Positions 62,330 through 64,000 of a stretch of 64,000 nucleotides of DNA are shown here, piece after piece (position 1 is the stretch's first letter; each line of letters opens with the position of its first letter). The position numbers were made by a program, and so were the translations under genes. The DNA is taken from the NCBI GenBank assembly GCA_011009095.1, contig VTPC01091260.1, forward strand, positions 166,892 to 230,891. Direction: 5' to 3'. The notes beneath the pieces were generated by a model. That model was not told the DNA's origin. It worked only from the letters and a program-made list of their open reading frames with translations, and did no database searches. Origin of the DNA: Ignelater luminosus. Lineage: Eukaryota > Arthropoda > Insecta > Coleoptera > Elateridae.

Positions 62330-63060
62330 AAGATAATGTGGCTCTGTTGATTATGGAACTGCAAAGAGACAATTAAGAGATATCTTCCAACTGAAAACAA
62401 CTACCCACAAGATGTTCCATTGTTTCCTCAAAATTATTACACTTCCCACATTGGTTTATTGTGTTATTCTCAAGTATGTGCTTCTCTCCTCAAATTATCC
62501 TGAATCGCTAAGATAAATCCTGTTTCAGAATAAAAGTTGCCACTTGGAGACGGTATGAGGAAAAAGCTTCATCAACACCTTGATCATCTATCTGCCATGG
62601 AGAACCTCTGATTTCTGGTTATCGATTCTTACTGCTCGAGTTGGTAAGTCATATGCCATATTATTTATGTTGCTTGGGTTTAATGGTGTATATGATAAAC
62701 TTTATGATTTGATGCTTTAGAAAATAATGTTTTAACTTAATTTCTCGACTACTACAAAGATTTGTAATGTGTAGCAAACCTCCACTACCTTTTGATCTAG
62801 GTATGTATAAACTTTGGGTAGAGGTTTTAGGATATATGTAAATAAATTTCTGAGTCATTCCAAAAGTTAATTTTATGTATGAAATTGCCCAGGCATTTAC
62901 GCCGTAAATAAGATTGTTATACGACATACGTTCTCGATGTCTTTTATCTATCCTACTTATATCCTTTTTGAGATTTGTTTACGACCGATAAGATATTTAA
63001 GAACCGACAAGACCATGTCAGGATAAAAGGGGGTCTCTCTAAAGATGCCTTTCTTAATCT
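62330..63060 (-). pseudogene. Decayed LINE, C-terminal end of the reverse transcriptase ORF (minus strand)
   Basis: Read downwards, the minus strand gives YGVNAWAISYIKLTFGMTQK (the NTWAI..I.YSFG motif), then SLYIPRSKGSGGLLHITNL (the LY.PR.EGGRGL..I motif) within the open frame 62927-62661, and further on VATFILKQDL and INQCGKCNNFEETMEHLVGS (a C..C....ET..H zinc-knuckle-like end). This order matches the C-terminus of a widespread arthropod non-LTR reverse transcriptase group. Stops and frameshifts are present, and the catalytic RT domain is not in the window or is lost. Confidence 0.75.
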
Positions 63061-64000
63061 TAATGTTGCCCAGGGATTGTTATGTATTTTTTTTTAATAC
63101 AATACTTTATTATAAACTTACATTAAATTTTTTTTGACAACTTATACAGAATACTTTTTTTCTGTAGTTAACAATACAAGAATACAAATCAAATACTGAT
63201 TTAGTCATAGTGATCCGATATTTGTGAAATTTTGCATATAGTTATAATTTCATATTCTGAACAACTTTCCTTAATAACATTTTGCCGTATTATTGACCAA
63301 AATGGCACTTTGCTTCAACATAAAATGGTTTTTTCTCAATTGTCATGACCATCATGAATTTTAAAAACTAGAAATGCTTGAAATTCTTTTTAACCAAGCA
63401 AGGCGGTATCCCAAAACATCAAAACGAGATTCAAAAATTTTTGATCAATTATACATATAGTGAAGTCAATCCGAGGACACACTGTCTTTGTTAAAGAGTG
63501 CATACAACAATCAAAACTACATTTCGATAACTGTCATAGTTTCTAAGATTCAAGTTTTAAGTTTTATACCAGAATCTACGACAGAACTGTAAATAGGAAA
63601 CCGGAAATATCGTCTCGATAGCGCGCCAATTCGTAGACTTCATAATTTTCGCTTAGGCCCAAATTGGATTTTCACATTTTCGCCACTAGGCGATTCCGTA
63701 ATGAGCAGTTTTGAAAGGATTAAGATGAGATACTATTACATTCATTTAAAAAAAAATCATCAAAAGGCGGTAACTTGCTCGATTTGAAGAATAAGTCGAC
63801 TGCAGTCTATATATATGAAGAGACATTATATATCAACTGCAGGTGTGATTTGTCTTCAGAATAAAAGAAATTTACTGTATAATTTAGTTTCATTAATATA
63901 ATAAGTAATAGAGACCAAAGGATGAATTCAAAAAATACTAGTAATGAAACGAACCATTCTGGTATCAATACACATGACGTATAGCTTTAGATTGTTCTTA
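63061..64000. other. Right-edge stretch with a dispersed repeat copy
   Basis: Copy B of the repeat described at 60593-60660 lies at 63631-63700. The rest is AT-rich with T runs; nothing else was seen. Confidence 0.4.

Overview
This is a very AT-rich, gene-poor stretch of animal genomic DNA, most likely from an insect and possibly a beetle. The evidence is the set of transposable-element families (irritans-type mariner, Jockey-clade LINE, BEL/Pao, copia, piggyBac, Tc1/mariner, pogo/jerky-like), eukaryotic splice sites and long introns. The species assignment is inference. I see no rRNA, tRNA, CRISPR array or prokaryotic gene.

I can assemble one convincing protein-coding gene, on the minus strand between about 44.5 kb and 15.3 kb. 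Four small exons (44294-44231, 35484-35440, 15748-15600, 15482-15297) join in frame with matching intron phases (1, 1, 0). They give a 147-residue predicted secreted protein: signal peptide, an RSRR processing-like site, an N-glycosylation sequon, one complete ten-cysteine von Willebrand factor type C (VWC) domain, a charged stalk and a hydrophobic C-terminal tail. The introns are about 8.7, 19.7 and 0.12 kb. A fifth open, splice-flanked segment (37636-37492) could be an alternative first coding exon. The rest of 15-45 kb is intron, with only scattered small repeats and decayed transposons.

Layout: 1-15 kb is mostly featureless. It holds a fragment of an interspersed repeat near 300-450, a perfect 21-bp-arm palindrome at 4501-4552, a possible orphan plus-strand exon at 5692-5756, a striking 16-unit 21-bp tandem repeat at 10598-10933 whose both strands stay open as heptad-repeat peptides, and a GC-richer block at 13540-13865. 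15-45 kb is the VWC gene, with intronic relics: a LINE C-terminus between direct repeats (16.5-17.6 kb), a Tc1/mariner remnant (21.47-22.32 kb), a piggyBac remnant (22.8-23.26 kb), and internally deleted mariner-type elements at 25861-26372 and 28923-29151. 46-58 kb is a transposon graveyard: a 5'-truncated Jockey LINE, a BEL/Pao integrase region, a foldback element of about 1.13 kb, and a decayed copia element lying between two LTR-like repeats, with a pogo/jerky-like DDE transposase remnant inside that interval. 58.4-64 kb holds a GC-richer degenerate repeat block, a nearly intact 1295-bp mariner (perfect 29-bp inverted repeats, TA duplication, a single one-base frameshift) and a minus-strand LINE C-terminus.

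I found no strong sign of a previously undescribed multi-gene system. The items I would look at first are the VWC gene model with its candidate alternative first exon, the heptad-coding minisatellite, the foldback element, and the very young mariner copy.
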